This document shows, one piece after another, positions 18,241-26,664 of a DNA stretch of 64,000 nt (the stretch's first letter is position 1; the number at the start of each line of letters is the position of its first letter). The position numbers and the translations under genes were made by a program. Source of the stretch: an uncultured Aliiroseovarius sp. (GTDB lineage Bacteria > Pseudomonadota > Alphaproteobacteria > Rhodobacterales > Rhodobacteraceae); the NCBI RefSeq assembly GCF_947497285.1, contig NZ_CANMFT010000001.1, positions 496,001-560,000 of the forward strand, read 5' to 3'. Under the pieces are notes generated by a model. The model had not been told where the DNA came from, made no database searches, and saw nothing but the letters and a program-made list of their open reading frames with translations.

Positions 18241-18432
18241 TTAGTGCGTCATGATGGTCATGGTCGACAGGTTCGACGAGATCTTGTTGGCCAGCGATTT
18301 GGTGCCGCCCGAAACCGATGTCAGAACTGCGATGCCCAGGCCCACGATAGCTGCGGTCAGAACGACCCAGTCTACGGTCACGGCGCCGTCTTCGTCGGCC
18401 TTGAAAGTCTTGATCAGGTTGAAAAGTTTCAT
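18241..18432 (-). CDS. flp: Flp/Fap pilin, downstream copy
   Basis: A 63-residue type IVb prepilin. The leader MKLFNLIKTFKADEDG ends at Gly16, where CpaA should cut, leaving a mature pilin that starts AVTVDWVVLTAAIVGLG. The usual Glu5-Tyr6 pair of Flp pilins is Asp5-Trp6 here. AAGGAG lies 7 bases before the ATG. It is a near-perfect copy of the pilin gene 34 bp upstream; the proteins differ only at residue 4 (Phe here, Tyr there), inside the part that is removed, so both genes give the same mature pilin. Confidence 0.92.
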   Translation of the reverse strand: MKLFNLIKTFKADEDGAVTVDWVVLTAAIVGLGIAVLTSVSGGTKSLANKISSNLSTMTIMTH

Positions 18433-18466
18433 AGTAATACTCCTTGGTTACTGGTTAATGCGACGC

Positions 18467-18658
18467 TTAGTGCGTCATGATGGTCATTGTCGACAGGTTC
18501 GACGAGATCTTGTTGGCCAGCGATTTGGTGCCGCCCGAAACCGAAGTCAGAACTGCGATACCCAGGCCCACGATAGCTGCGGTCAGAACGACCCAGTCTA
18601 CGGTTACGGCGCCGTCTTCGTCGGCTTTGAAGGTCTTGATCAGGTTATAAAGTTTCAT
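18467..18658 (-). CDS. flp: Flp/Fap pilin, upstream copy
   Basis: A 63-residue type IVb prepilin with leader MKLYNLIKTFKADEDG and mature start AVTVDWVVLTA. It is the first gene of the twin-pilin transcript and has GGAG 9 bases before the ATG. The DNA differs from the downstream copy at about eight positions, mostly silent third-codon changes, which points to recent duplication or gene conversion. The 336 bp upstream are AT-rich and should hold the main pilin promoter. Confidence 0.92.
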   Translation of the reverse strand: MKLYNLIKTFKADEDGAVTVDWVVLTAAIVGLGIAVLTSVSGGTKSLANKISSNLSTMTIMTH

Positions 18659-18994
18659 TTTGTGTCACTCCGAAAAGGTGTTGTTTCGTTTCTTTCACCT
18701 TGGCGCCTGAACTGTTTGCCGTCCGCAGCGCTGCTTGGCATGTAGCTAATTAACCCCTTGATTGGGGCGAGAGTTGGGCGGGTTTCGTACCTTTTATGGC
18801 TTAACGATTTTTTAATGTATTTACTATTTAATGCTTTGAAAAACATAGAGAAAAAAATTGAAATAATCTTATAGTCCTTAATTTTGTGGGCTTTCTGACA
18901 TCAGTTTTGGAAACGATTCAAGGTAATTCTGGCTCTGTAGACACAAATCTGCGACAAAAGGCAAAACAATCCGAGGCAGAGCAGTGAACCGCAA
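18659..18994. other. Divergent intergenic region between flp and the transglycosylase gene
   Basis: This stretch has no gene. Bases 18790-18900 are strongly AT-rich for this genome (runs such as ATTTTTTAATG and AAAAAAATTG) and would suit a strong flp promoter with an UP-like element. A small CCCC-N6-GGGG hairpin lies at about 18754-18767. Confidence 0.5.
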
Positions 18995-19846
18995 ATGCGG
19001 CGCTTCGTAAACATAAGCATATTTCTGACCCTTGTAATGGGGTCTCAGGTGCAGGCGGATGACGCGCCGGCGCCCTTTGCTGACTTTACCTTCAAGCGAG
19101 TCGGCGTGCCGGATGCTGGGGCCAAACGGATCACCATCCAGATCGACCCGGCTGCTCAAGCCGCAGCTCTTGCCGTAAAACCCCGCACATCGCCAGACCA
19201 GACCGACAGCGCCGAACCGGGTGACGGGGACGCGGTCGTGGCAAGCGTCGCGCCGATCTCGCCTGAATGGGACTGGTTCTGGACCGCCGTTTCGCCGCGC
19301 CTAGACAAGGCAGGCCCCGCCAATGTGCGCGCGGCGCTGGATCTTGTCGCAACGCAAGAAGGTATGCCGCAGCCGCGCCTGCAACATCTGCAGGGCATCG
19401 CGCAGGCGTATGGCAAGGATATCCTGAGCGCGACGATCGGCACGCCTGTATCTCCGGCACTGGTGCTTGCGCTGATCTCGGTCGAAAGTGCAGGGCGCGT
19501 TGACGCTGAAAGCGGGGCAGGGGCGCAGGGGCTCATGCAATTGATTCCGGCGACGGCTGAACGCTTTGGTGTGGCAGATAGCGGTGACCCCACGCAGAAC
19601 ATCAAAGGTGGCGTGGCCTATTTGCAGTGGCTGCTGACCCATTTTCAGGGCGACCCCATTTTGGCCCTTGCCGGATATAATGCGGGCGAAAACGCAGTGA
19701 CCGACAATGGCGGTGTGCCTCCTTATGCGGAGACGCGTGCTTATGTGCCCAAGGTTCTGGCGGCATGGCAAGTGGCGCGTGGCCTGTGCCTGACCCCGCC
19801 AGAGCTTTTGTCTGACGGCTGTGTTTTTGCCGTGAACGGAGTGTAG
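18995..19846 (+). CDS. Lytic transglycosylase (SLT domain)
   Basis: A 283-residue exported protein with a signal peptide (MRRFVNISIFLTLVMGSQVQA) and a C-terminal SLT/GEWL domain: LALISVESAGRVDAESGAGAQ (catalytic Glu), GLMQLIPATAERFGV, and LALAGYNAGENAV. It would cleave peptidoglycan glycan strands in the periplasm. It lies between the tad cluster and a UbiA gene that starts 4 bp after its stop, so it is probably co-transcribed with that gene. It could open the wall for the pilus, but the sequence alone does not show this. Confidence 0.88.
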   Translation: MRRFVNISIFLTLVMGSQVQADDAPAPFADFTFKRVGVPDAGAKRITIQIDPAAQAAALAVKPRTSPDQTDSAEPGDGDAVVASVAPISPEWDWFWTAVSPRLDKAGPANVRAALDLVATQEGMPQPRLQHLQGIAQAYGKDILSATIGTPVSPALVLALISVESAGRVDAESGAGAQGLMQLIPATAERFGVADSGDPTQNIKGGVAYLQWLLTHFQGDPILALAGYNAGENAVTDNGGVPPYAETRAYVPKVLAAWQVARGLCLTPPELLSDGCVFAVNGV

Positions 19847-19850
19847 ACCA

Positions 19851-21308
19851 ATGGCTGACAATTCTGCCAACAAACCCGCCCGCAAGCCTTTGGTGCTGGA
19901 TGTCGATGGCACATTTCTGCGCACCGACATGTTGTTCGAATGCTTTTGGGCGGGCTTGGGAAAGAACCCGTTTGCCACGCTGAAGACCAGCTTTGCGCAT
20001 TTCAAAAACCCGGCACGCCTGAAGGCTGAACTGGCTCAGATTGCCCAGCTGCGCACCGACCTTCTGCCCGTCGAACCCGAGGTTCTGGCGATGGCACGCA
20101 CCGCGCAAAGCCAAGACTACGAGGTCATTTTGGCCTCGGCGTCGGACCAGTCGCTGGTGACACGTTTGGCAGCTGATCACGGCCTGTCAGAGCGCGTCTT
20201 CGCCTCTGACGGGGTGACCAACCTCAAGGGCGAACGCAAGGCCGACGCCTTGATCGCCGCCTATGGTGAAGAAGGGTTCGATTATGGTGGCAACGCCGCA
20301 GTGGATCGCGCGATCTGGGACCATGCAGATGGCGCATTGGTGGTGGGGGACGAACGCTCGGCCAAGGTGATGGAGGCACGCGGCAAACCCGTAACCCGCA
20401 TCAATGCGGGCTGGCGCATGAAAGATGTGCTGAGAAGCTTCCGCCCCCATCAATGGGTCAAGAACGTGCTTTTGTTTGTGCCGTTGATTGCGGGGCACGC
20501 GTTTGACCTGAACACCCTTATGATGGCGATCCTTGGGGTGATCAGCTTTTCGGCAGCGGCGTCGTCCATCTATCTGGTCAATGATCTTCTGGACCTTGAG
20601 GCCGATCGGCTGCATGTGAAGAAATGCAAACGTCCCTTTGCCTCGGGCGCGGTGCCGATACAGGTGGGGATGGTGTCGTTTCTGGTGTTGGCAGCGATCG
20701 CGTTGGGCGTTGCCGCGGCCCTTGGCTGGGCTTTTGTCGGTGTCGTCAGCTTCTATATGCTGTTGTCGCTGGCCTATTCCCTTAAGCTCAAGCGGATGCG
20801 CTGGGTCGATATCGCGGTGCTGGCCTCGCTCTACACACTCAGGGTGGTTGCGGGCGCGGCGGCGACAGGCATCTATGTGTCGGGCTACCTGCTTGTCTTC
20901 ATCTTCCCGGTGTTTCTGGCACTGGGCTGCGTGAAGCGGCTGACCGAGCTTACGTTGGCCACATCCGATGCCCGTCTGCCGGGGCGCGGCTATGGCCGCC
21001 CTGACCGGCCTGACCTGTTGAACGTGGCGTCGCTGGGTGTGGTGGCCGCGCTGGTCGCGTTTTTCCTCTATTCCTTCACCGATCAAGCCATCTCGCTTTA
21101 CAAGACGCAATGGCTGATCTGGGTGGCCGAGATCCCGCTGGCGTGGTGGATGATCCGCATGGTGCGTCTGGGCTGGCACGGCAAGCAGGATTACGACCCG
21201 ATCGTCTTTGCGATGAAGGACAAGCGCGGCATTGGCCTGATGTTGATGGCCATGTCGATCATGTTCTATGCCGCAGGCTTGTGGCAGGAATGGTTCGGGG
21301 TCGGCTAA
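19851..21308 (+). CDS. HAD-UbiA fusion: decaprenyl-phosphate phosphoribosyltransferase-like
   Basis: A 485-residue fusion. Residues 1-180 form a HAD-type domain (LVLDVDGTFLRTD with the DxD nucleophile pair, ILASASDQ as motif II, VVGDERSAKVM near motif IV but without the usual second Asp). The rest is a UbiA prenyltransferase with about eight helices and NDLLDLEADRLHVKKCKRP, the NDxxDxxxD diphosphate/metal motif. The HxxKxxRP continuation is that of 5-phosphoribosyl-1-pyrophosphate:decaprenyl-phosphate transferases. Together with the convergent DprE1/DprE2-like genes this suggests it makes polyprenyl-phosphoryl-phosphoribose, with the HAD part possibly removing the 5-phosphate. That second role is an inference. 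Confidence 0.82.
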   Translation: MADNSANKPARKPLVLDVDGTFLRTDMLFECFWAGLGKNPFATLKTSFAHFKNPARLKAELAQIAQLRTDLLPVEPEVLAMARTAQSQDYEVILASASDQSLVTRLAADHGLSERVFASDGVTNLKGERKADALIAAYGEEGFDYGGNAAVDRAIWDHADGALVVGDERSAKVMEARGKPVTRINAGWRMKDVLRSFRPHQWVKNVLLFVPLIAGHAFDLNTLMMAILGVISFSAAASSIYLVNDLLDLEADRLHVKKCKRPFASGAVPIQVGMVSFLVLAAIALGVAAALGWAFVGVVSFYMLLSLAYSLKLKRMRWVDIAVLASLYTLRVVAGAAATGIYVSGYLLVFIFPVFLALGCVKRLTELTLATSDARLPGRGYGRPDRPDLLNVASLGVVAALVAFFLYSFTDQAISLYKTQWLIWVAEIPLAWWMIRMVRLGWHGKQDYDPIVFAMKDKRGIGLMLMAMSIMFYAAGLWQEWFGVG

Positions 21309-21332
21309 CGCGCCGCCTAGTCAAACCGGTCC

Positions 21333-22082
21333 TCAGATCGACATTTTCTTAAAGACAAACTCCGGGATGTGTCGGATGATCAGCATGATATAGCGCCAGA
21401 AGAACGGTGTGTAGATTACGTTGCGCTGCTTCTCGACCGCTTTCAGGATGTCAGCCGCCACCTTCTGGGGTGAGGCGACAAGGAACATCCCTTCGATCCC
21501 CCATGTCATCGCGGTGTCCACGAAGCCGGGCTTTACCGTTACCACATGGCCGCCCGCGCGGGTCAGGCGGTTGCGCAGGCCCGACAGATAGGTGGCAAAT
21601 CCTGCCTTGGCCGAGCCATAGACATAGTTGCCGATTCGACCCCGATCGCCTGCAACCGAACAAACGCCGACAATTGTGCCCGCACCCCGGTCTTCGATGA
21701 TTGGGGCGAGCATGGTCAGGAATGCCGCAGGGCCGGTGTGGCTGTCTTTCACCACGCCTTCGATCAGGGCGGGGTTGGCGTCGATGTCTTCTTGAGCGGG
21801 CATCGAGCCAACAAAGACTGCGGCGTTGATCACGCCCTCCTCGCGCCCGGCGCGGTCGATGATCGGCTGGAAGGTTGCGATGTCGCGGGCGTCGAACTTC
21901 ACCGCCTCAGCGGTCACACCGCGCGCGGACAGGTCTGTTGCGGATCGTTTCAGGTCGTCCATATCGCGCCCGGCCAGAATGACACTTGCGCCTTGATCGG
22001 CCACGGCCTGCGCAAAGGCGCGCGCCATGGATGAGGTTGCACCTAGGATGATCCAGCACTGGTTTTGTTTGGTCTTTGTCAT
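21333..22082 (-). CDS. Short-chain dehydrogenase, DprE2-like
   Basis: A 249-residue SDR. It has IILGATSSMARAFAQAVADQG as the NAD(P)-binding loop (GxxxxxA variant), a GVCSVAGDRG serine segment, and YVYGSAKAGF (Y-x3-K catalytic pair). This arrangement matches decaprenylphosphoryl-2-keto-ribose reductase, which completes epimerisation of ribose to arabinose on the lipid carrier. The gene starts 4 bp after the stop codon of the DprE1-like oxidase, so the two are coupled as in mycobacteria. It ends 24 bp from the convergent UbiA gene. Confidence 0.82.
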   Translation of the reverse strand: MTKTKQNQCWIILGATSSMARAFAQAVADQGASVILAGRDMDDLKRSATDLSARGVTAEAVKFDARDIATFQPIIDRAGREEGVINAAVFVGSMPAQEDIDANPALIEGVVKDSHTGPAAFLTMLAPIIEDRGAGTIVGVCSVAGDRGRIGNYVYGSAKAGFATYLSGLRNRLTRAGGHVVTVKPGFVDTAMTWGIEGMFLVASPQKVAADILKAVEKQRNVIYTPFFWRYIMLIIRHIPEFVFKKMSI

Positions 22083-22086
22083 GTTC

Positions 22087-23400
22087 TTACTCCGCCTCGC
22101 GCAGGTTCAGACGGCGCACCATATCGGTTTCCAGCGCGTGATCCGGGTCGGCCTTGTTGACCTGTTTCACCCAGTCGCCATGTTCGGGATACATCGCCTT
22201 GATTGCGGGTCCAGTGGCCAATGCGTCCTTGGCAAGATAAAGCCGCCCGCCAGCGTCCATGGTCATGTCCTCAAGCATCGCGATCAGGTCGACAGCCGCG
22301 TCACGGGCGGGGAAATCGACGGCGAGCGTGTAGCCTTCCATCGGGAAGCTCATATGCCCGGCACGTCCCGGTCCCATGCGTTTGAGCACGGCCAGAGGCG
22401 ACGAAAGGCCTGCGCCCGCGATCAGCTCCAGCATCGCTTTCAAGGCACCTGCCTGGTCCAGCGGCACCACGTTTTGAAACTGGTAAAAGCCGCGTTTTCC
22501 GTAAAGGCGGTTCCAGTCGTGGATTTTGTCGAGCGGGAAGAAGAAGTCGTCGATCCGTTTGACGGACGAGCGCCCCGAGCTTGGCACCCGTCGGTAGTAA
22601 GCGTTGTTGAAGGCCCGGACGACCGGACCCGCCAGTGCGAAATTCGGCGCGTCCAGCGGGATCTTCTTGGACGGCTTTGCCTTGGGCAGAAGCCCTGCGG
22701 CCAACTCGGCCTCTTCAATGACACCGCGCCCAAGGGCTGCACCCTTGGCGGTCGTGTCGATCCAGCCGACCGTATAGGTCGCCTGACTGCCATCGAGCAG
22801 GGCAAGGTGGTCGTCCCAATCCTCGGCCCGGCGTTCTGTGACCATCATCACGTCGCCGGGGCAAGGTTTGAGTTGCAATTTCGCCTCAGCAATCACGCCG
22901 GTCTGGCCGATCCCGCCCATGGTGGCGCGGAACAGGTTTGCGTTGCGGGTGGGTGTGGCAACGGTGCGTTTGTCGCCATTGAACAGGGTGACAGAGAGCA
23001 CATGCTGGCCAAAACTGCCTTCGTTATGGTGGTTCTTGCCGTGCACGTCTTGTGCGATGCAGCCGCCCACGGTGGCAAAGCCGGTGCCGGGCATGACGGC
23101 GGGCAGCCATCCGCGCGGGGCGAAGACGTGGGCCAGATCACCGATGGTGATGCCGGCCTCGACCGTGACAACGCCGGTGTCTGCGTCAAAGTCGATGATG
23201 CGATTCATCCGCGTCATGTCGATGGCGCGACCACCGTCGTTTAGCGGCGCATCACCATAGGATCGGCAATTGCCGATGGCCGGGCAGGGATGCTGCGCCA
23301 CCGCGGCCTTCAGGCTCCGGGCGCGTTCGGGACGCGCCAGTTCGGCAGAGGCTTTCAGAACGCGGCCCCAGCCGGAATACTCGTTATTTTTCCAAACCAT
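22087..23400 (-). CDS. FAD-dependent oxidase, DprE1-like
   Basis: A 437-residue protein of the VAO/PCMH flavoprotein fold. It has GNCRSYGDAPLND, PGTGFATVGGCIAQDVHGK and HHNEGSFGQHVLSVTLFNGD, which follow the order and spacing of the FAD-binding region of decaprenylphosphoryl-ribose 2'-oxidase. The N-terminal WKNNEYSGWGRV also resembles DprE1 (gwgr). It would oxidise the ribosyl lipid at C2'. The start at 23400 overlaps the end of the upstream flippase-like gene by 17 bp, and the reductase follows 4 bp downstream. Confidence 0.85.
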   Translation of the reverse strand: MVWKNNEYSGWGRVLKASAELARPERARSLKAAVAQHPCPAIGNCRSYGDAPLNDGGRAIDMTRMNRIIDFDADTGVVTVEAGITIGDLAHVFAPRGWLPAVMPGTGFATVGGCIAQDVHGKNHHNEGSFGQHVLSVTLFNGDKRTVATPTRNANLFRATMGGIGQTGVIAEAKLQLKPCPGDVMMVTERRAEDWDDHLALLDGSQATYTVGWIDTTAKGAALGRGVIEEAELAAGLLPKAKPSKKIPLDAPNFALAGPVVRAFNNAYYRRVPSSGRSSVKRIDDFFFPLDKIHDWNRLYGKRGFYQFQNVVPLDQAGALKAMLELIAGAGLSSPLAVLKRMGPGRAGHMSFPMEGYTLAVDFPARDAAVDLIAMLEDMTMDAGGRLYLAKDALATGPAIKAMYPEHGDWVKQVNKADPDHALETDMVRRLNLREAE

Positions 23401-24412
23401 GTGTATGTCTCAAAGAGTTGCGTTCGGCGACGGGAAAGACCAGAAGGCCGATCCCGATGGCGAACCAAAGGGTTGTTACGCGGATGATGGCGGTGGCGGG
23501 GACGCTGACCTCAAGCGGCACGCCTTCCATCGCAAGCAGGGCGATCATGGCGGCTTCAGCCCCGCCGACGCCGCCGGGTGCACCGGTCAGGCCACCGGCA
23601 AGGGTTGAGAAGACGAAGATGGCGACCGCCTTGGCAAAGCCGATATCGGCCCCCATCCACATCAGAAGAAGGTGAAAGGCATAGCCTTCGGCAATCCAGC
23701 CAATGACCCCGATCAGAGCGGCAAGCGCCATCAATGTGGGCGAAGTGAACGCCGACAGCGAAAGGGAGGCACGGCGGATCTTGGCCCAAAGCCGCGCAAA
23801 CCGCCCGGTGATCCTGTGCCCCATCGTGGCAAACCAGCCCAGCAGGCGCGGTCGGGTCGCGGCGAAGGCGGCGATCAGGGCAAGGATGGTGACGGGCAGC
23901 CCGCCCGCGATCCCGGTGGCCGAAAAGGCCAGCGCAAGCCCAAGGATCAGGGCCATGGCTGACAGGTCCGATGCGCGATCAACCAACACAAGGGGGGCCG
24001 TGCGTTCAAACGCCCAACCGGTTTCGCGCTTCAGCCAGCGCATCCGCACCAGCTCGCCCACGCGGCCGGGTGTGACCGACATAGCAAAGCCGCCAAGGAA
24101 GTGGCGCAGGTCTTGGACAAGACCCGTGGGCAGTCCCAGTTTGCGCGCAAAGATATGCCAGCGCAGCCCACGAAACAGGTAATTCACAAGGCTGAGTGCA
24201 AGCAGGGCAACAAATTGCAAGCCCGTCAGCTTGGCAAGCTGGGCGCGGGTTTCGTCCCACCCGGTTGCAGCCGCCAGCCCGATCAGCCCGACCAGAACCA
24301 GCCCGAACAACCCAAACAGCACAAGCGTATCACGCAGCCGCCGGGGGGCGGCGTCCGGTGCAGATTGTTTCTCTGCAGTGGATGATATGGGGTTTGTGCT
24401 GCTCATTGTCAT
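23384..24412 (-). CDS. Lysylphosphatidylglycerol synthase transmembrane/flippase-like protein
   Basis: A 342-residue membrane protein with about eight helices and the UPF0104/LPG-synthase-TM signatures FRGLRWHIFARKLG, GGFAMSVTPGRVGELVRMRWLKR and LAGGLTGAPGGVGGAEAAMI. Such domains flip or stabilise lipid-linked molecules. As first gene of the unit leading into the DprE1/DprE2-like genes it is a candidate flippase for the lipid-linked sugar. The start is uncertain (ATG at 24412 or 24406, no clear ribosome binding site); the frame is open 30 codons further upstream. Confidence 0.8.
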   Translation of the reverse strand: MTMSSTNPISSTAEKQSAPDAAPRRLRDTLVLFGLFGLVLVGLIGLAAATGWDETRAQLAKLTGLQFVALLALSLVNYLFRGLRWHIFARKLGLPTGLVQDLRHFLGGFAMSVTPGRVGELVRMRWLKRETGWAFERTAPLVLVDRASDLSAMALILGLALAFSATGIAGGLPVTILALIAAFAATRPRLLGWFATMGHRITGRFARLWAKIRRASLSLSAFTSPTLMALAALIGVIGWIAEGYAFHLLLMWMGADIGFAKAVAIFVFSTLAGGLTGAPGGVGGAEAAMIALLAMEGVPLEVSVPATAIIRVTTLWFAIGIGLLVFPVAERNSLRHTHGLEK

Positions 24413-24525
24413 TGCCCGGCTTATGGCGGGGGATTGAGGCGAGATTATGAAAGCTTCCGCGCAATTGCGAGGGGAAATACGGCGAGAAGCCTTCACCCGC
24501 ACGCATCAGCCCCACGTGAAACAAC

Positions 24526-24551
24526 AAAGGGCCCCCGAACGGGAGCCCCTT
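24526..24551 (-). terminator. Rho-independent terminator after scoB
   Basis: On the minus strand AAGGG(G)CTCCCG pairs with CGGGGGCCCTT around a TTC loop, with one bulged G, followed by a T-rich tail (TGTTGTTT). It is 21 bp after the scoB stop codon. Confidence 0.75.
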
Positions 24552-24572
24552 GATATCGTGTTCGCGCTGGTT

Positions 24573-25202
24573 CTAGTTGACGATCGTCGCCTCGGTCGCG
24601 GCGCGCAATTCGTCCTCGGTCACGCCATCGGCGGTCTCGACGATTTTCAAGCCCCCCTCGACCACATCCAGAACCCCAAGGTTGGTGATGATACGGTCGA
24701 CCACAGCCTTGCCGGTCAGCGGCAGGGTGCATTCCTTCAGCACTTTGCTGTCGCCATGCTTGTTGGTGTGATCCATCACGACCACCACGCGGCCAACACC
24801 GGCCACAAGGTCCATCGCGCCGCCCATGCCTTTGACCAGCTTGCCGGGGATCATCCAGTTCGCCAGGTCGCCGTTTTCGGCCACTTCCATCGCGCCAAGG
24901 ATCGCCATGGCGATCTTGCCGCCCCGGATCATCCCAAAGCTCATCGAGCTGTCGAAATACGAGGTCTGGGGCAGTTCGGTGATGGTCTGCTTGCCGGCGT
25001 TGATCAGGTCGGCGTCGATCTCGGCCTCGGTCGGGAAGGGGCCCATGCCCAGCATGCCGTTTTCCGATTGCAGTGTGACCTCGACCCCGTCGGGGATGAA
25101 GTTCGATACCAGCGTCGGGATGCCGATGCCAAGGTTCACATACCAACCGTCTTGCAGTTCCTGTGCCGCGCGGGCGGCCATTTGATTGCGGTCCCATGCC
25201 AT
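24573..25202 (-). CDS. scoB: 3-oxoacid CoA-transferase subunit B
   Basis: A 209-residue beta subunit of succinyl-CoA:3-ketoacid CoA-transferase. The [10 protein letters not shown] motif holds the catalytic glutamate (ENG), and [14 protein letters not shown] is the N-terminal glycine-rich loop. It moves CoA from succinyl-CoA to acetoacetate. The true start is ATG 25202 (MAWDRNQ), with GGAGGG 8 bases upstream; the open frame upstream of it is noise. It follows scoA with 4 bp between the genes. Confidence 0.93.
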   Translation of the reverse strand: MAWDRNQMAARAAQELQDGWYVNLGIGIPTLVSNFIPDGVEVTLQSENGMLGMGPFPTEAEIDADLINAGKQTITELPQTSYFDSSMSFGMIRGGKIAMAILGAMEVAENGDLANWMIPGKLVKGMGGAMDLVAGVGRVVVVMDHTNKHGDSKVLKECTLPLTGKAVVDRIITNLGVLDVVEGGLKIVETADGVTEDELRAATEATIVN

Positions 25203-25206
25203 GATC

Positions 25207-25902
25207 TCAGCCCTCCCGAATGGTGCGTTGTTCGATACGCTTTTCGTGATCGCCCTGAATGATGCGATGCACATAGATGCCCGGCAGGTGGATCGCATCG
25301 GGGTCAAGCGACCCTGTCGGCACAATCTCCTCGACTTCGGCCACGCAAACCTTGCCACACATGGCGGCGGGCGGGTTGAAGTTGCGGGCGGTCTTGCGGA
25401 ACACAAGGTTGCCGGTTTCATCGGCTTTCCACGCTTTCACGATGGACAGGTCGGCGAAGATGCCTTCCTCAAGGATATATTCCTCGCCATTGAAGACCTT
25501 CACTTCTTTGCCTTCAGCGATGACGGTGCCCACGCCAGTTTTGGTATAAAAACCGGGGATGCCGTGACCGGCAGCGCGCATGCGCTCGGCCAATGTGCCT
25601 TGCGGGTTGAACTCAAGCTCCAACTCGCCCGACAGGTATTGGCGCATGAACTCGGCGTTTTCGCCCACATAGGACGACATCATTTTCTTGATCTGCTTGG
25701 TGTCCAGCAATTTGCCAAGCCCGAAGCCATCAACACCGCAGTTGTTTGATGCGATCGTGATGTCTTTGACGCCGCTTTCGACCAGCGCGTCGATCAGAAG
25801 CTCGGGAATGCCGCACAGACCAAAGCCCCCGGCGGCAATCAGCATGCCGTCGCTCAGCAGCCCATCAAGGGCTTCGCCGGCGCTGCCATATACCTTTTTC
25901 AT
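25207..25902 (-). CDS. scoA: 3-oxoacid CoA-transferase subunit A
   Basis: A 231-residue alpha subunit. The N-terminal [18 protein letters not shown] and [17 protein letters not shown] segments are conserved in SCOT alpha subunits, as is [16 protein letters not shown]. With ScoB it makes the heteromeric enzyme for ketone-body and acetoacetate use. AGAGG lies 8 bases before ATG 25902. The two genes form a short operon with a terminator behind scoB. Confidence 0.94.
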   Translation of the reverse strand: MKKVYGSAGEALDGLLSDGMLIAAGGFGLCGIPELLIDALVESGVKDITIASNNCGVDGFGLGKLLDTKQIKKMMSSYVGENAEFMRQYLSGELELEFNPQGTLAERMRAAGHGIPGFYTKTGVGTVIAEGKEVKVFNGEEYILEEGIFADLSIVKAWKADETGNLVFRKTARNFNPPAAMCGKVCVAEVEEIVPTGSLDPDAIHLPGIYVHRIIQGDHEKRIEQRTIREG

Positions 25903-26088
25903 GAAAGTTACCTCTCGTCAGTTTCGCACCTGTTCTGACGCGTGGGGGGGAGGGAGTCAACGAAACGTGAGCGTTTGAGGCGCGCGCAGGTATTTCTACT
26001 TAGGTCCGAGTTCATGTGCTCGCGACACCTAAGGATAATGCACCGATGCGCATGCTAACGCACAGGTGTCTGAGACGGGGCTAAATGC

Positions 26089-26583
26089 CTACTGATTTGT
26101 GAGTCCCGCCAGAATTACGCCGCCAACACACAATATGCCCAGCACCAACAGCACAGAAACCCCGAGCCAAGTTGCGATGGCAAGCACAACCAGGCCGCCA
26201 ACCAATAGATACGGAAAAACGCCAACCCAAAAGCCGCCAATCAAATCGGTGAGCATTTCGGCGGGTTCGTCTGTTTTGGAGGTCAGGGCGCGATACAGCA
26301 CGAAAAGCGGAATGGCCACGGCAAGCAGGACAAAGACCCAAGACATCGTGACGCCATCTTCGGTGGCGTTGAACGACCACATGGCCAACCCCGCAAAAAC
26401 CAGAAAAGGCACAAGAGCCATGAGCGCGGTCAGAAACATGCCTTCAAACACGCCGGCAATTGACACAGTGCGTTTGCGGAAAAAGCTGTGCGTTCTGTCG
26501 GTTTGGATCGCGCGATCAACGTCGCGTTTCTCATCGTGCGCTTTGGCTTTTGCCTCGGTGATATAATCCCTGTTATCATTCAT
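26089..26583 (-). CDS. Hypothetical membrane protein
   Basis: A 164-residue protein not assigned to a family. After a charged N-terminus (NDNRDYITEAKAKAHDEKRDVDR) come four to five hydrophobic segments: about 45-65, 75-95, 115-135 and 140-160. It has no signal peptide and no recognisable motif. The ATG at 26583 was preferred over a TTG at 26595; neither has a clear ribosome binding site. It is divergent from the LuxR-type gene, with only 81 bp between the two starts, so the regulator may act on it. Confidence 0.6.
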   Translation of the reverse strand: MNDNRDYITEAKAKAHDEKRDVDRAIQTDRTHSFFRKRTVSIAGVFEGMFLTALMALVPFLVFAGLAMWSFNATEDGVTMSWVFVLLAVAIPLFVLYRALTSKTDEPAEMLTDLIGGFWVGVFPYLLVGGLVVLAIATWLGVSVLLVLGILCVGGVILAGLTNQ

Positions 26584-26664
26584 GCGATTGCTCAAATCTG
26601 TTTTTTTGCCCCAACGGTTTGCCCGACGAATTAGGCAAATTTAAGACCGCTACGCAATCGCACC

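Larger units (their letters stand above)
18241..18658 (-). repeat. Tandem duplication of the flp gene
   Basis: Two 192-bp copies (18241-18432 and 18467-18658) are about 96% identical at the DNA level and are separated by 34 bp. The differences are concentrated in synonymous positions. Confidence 0.9.
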
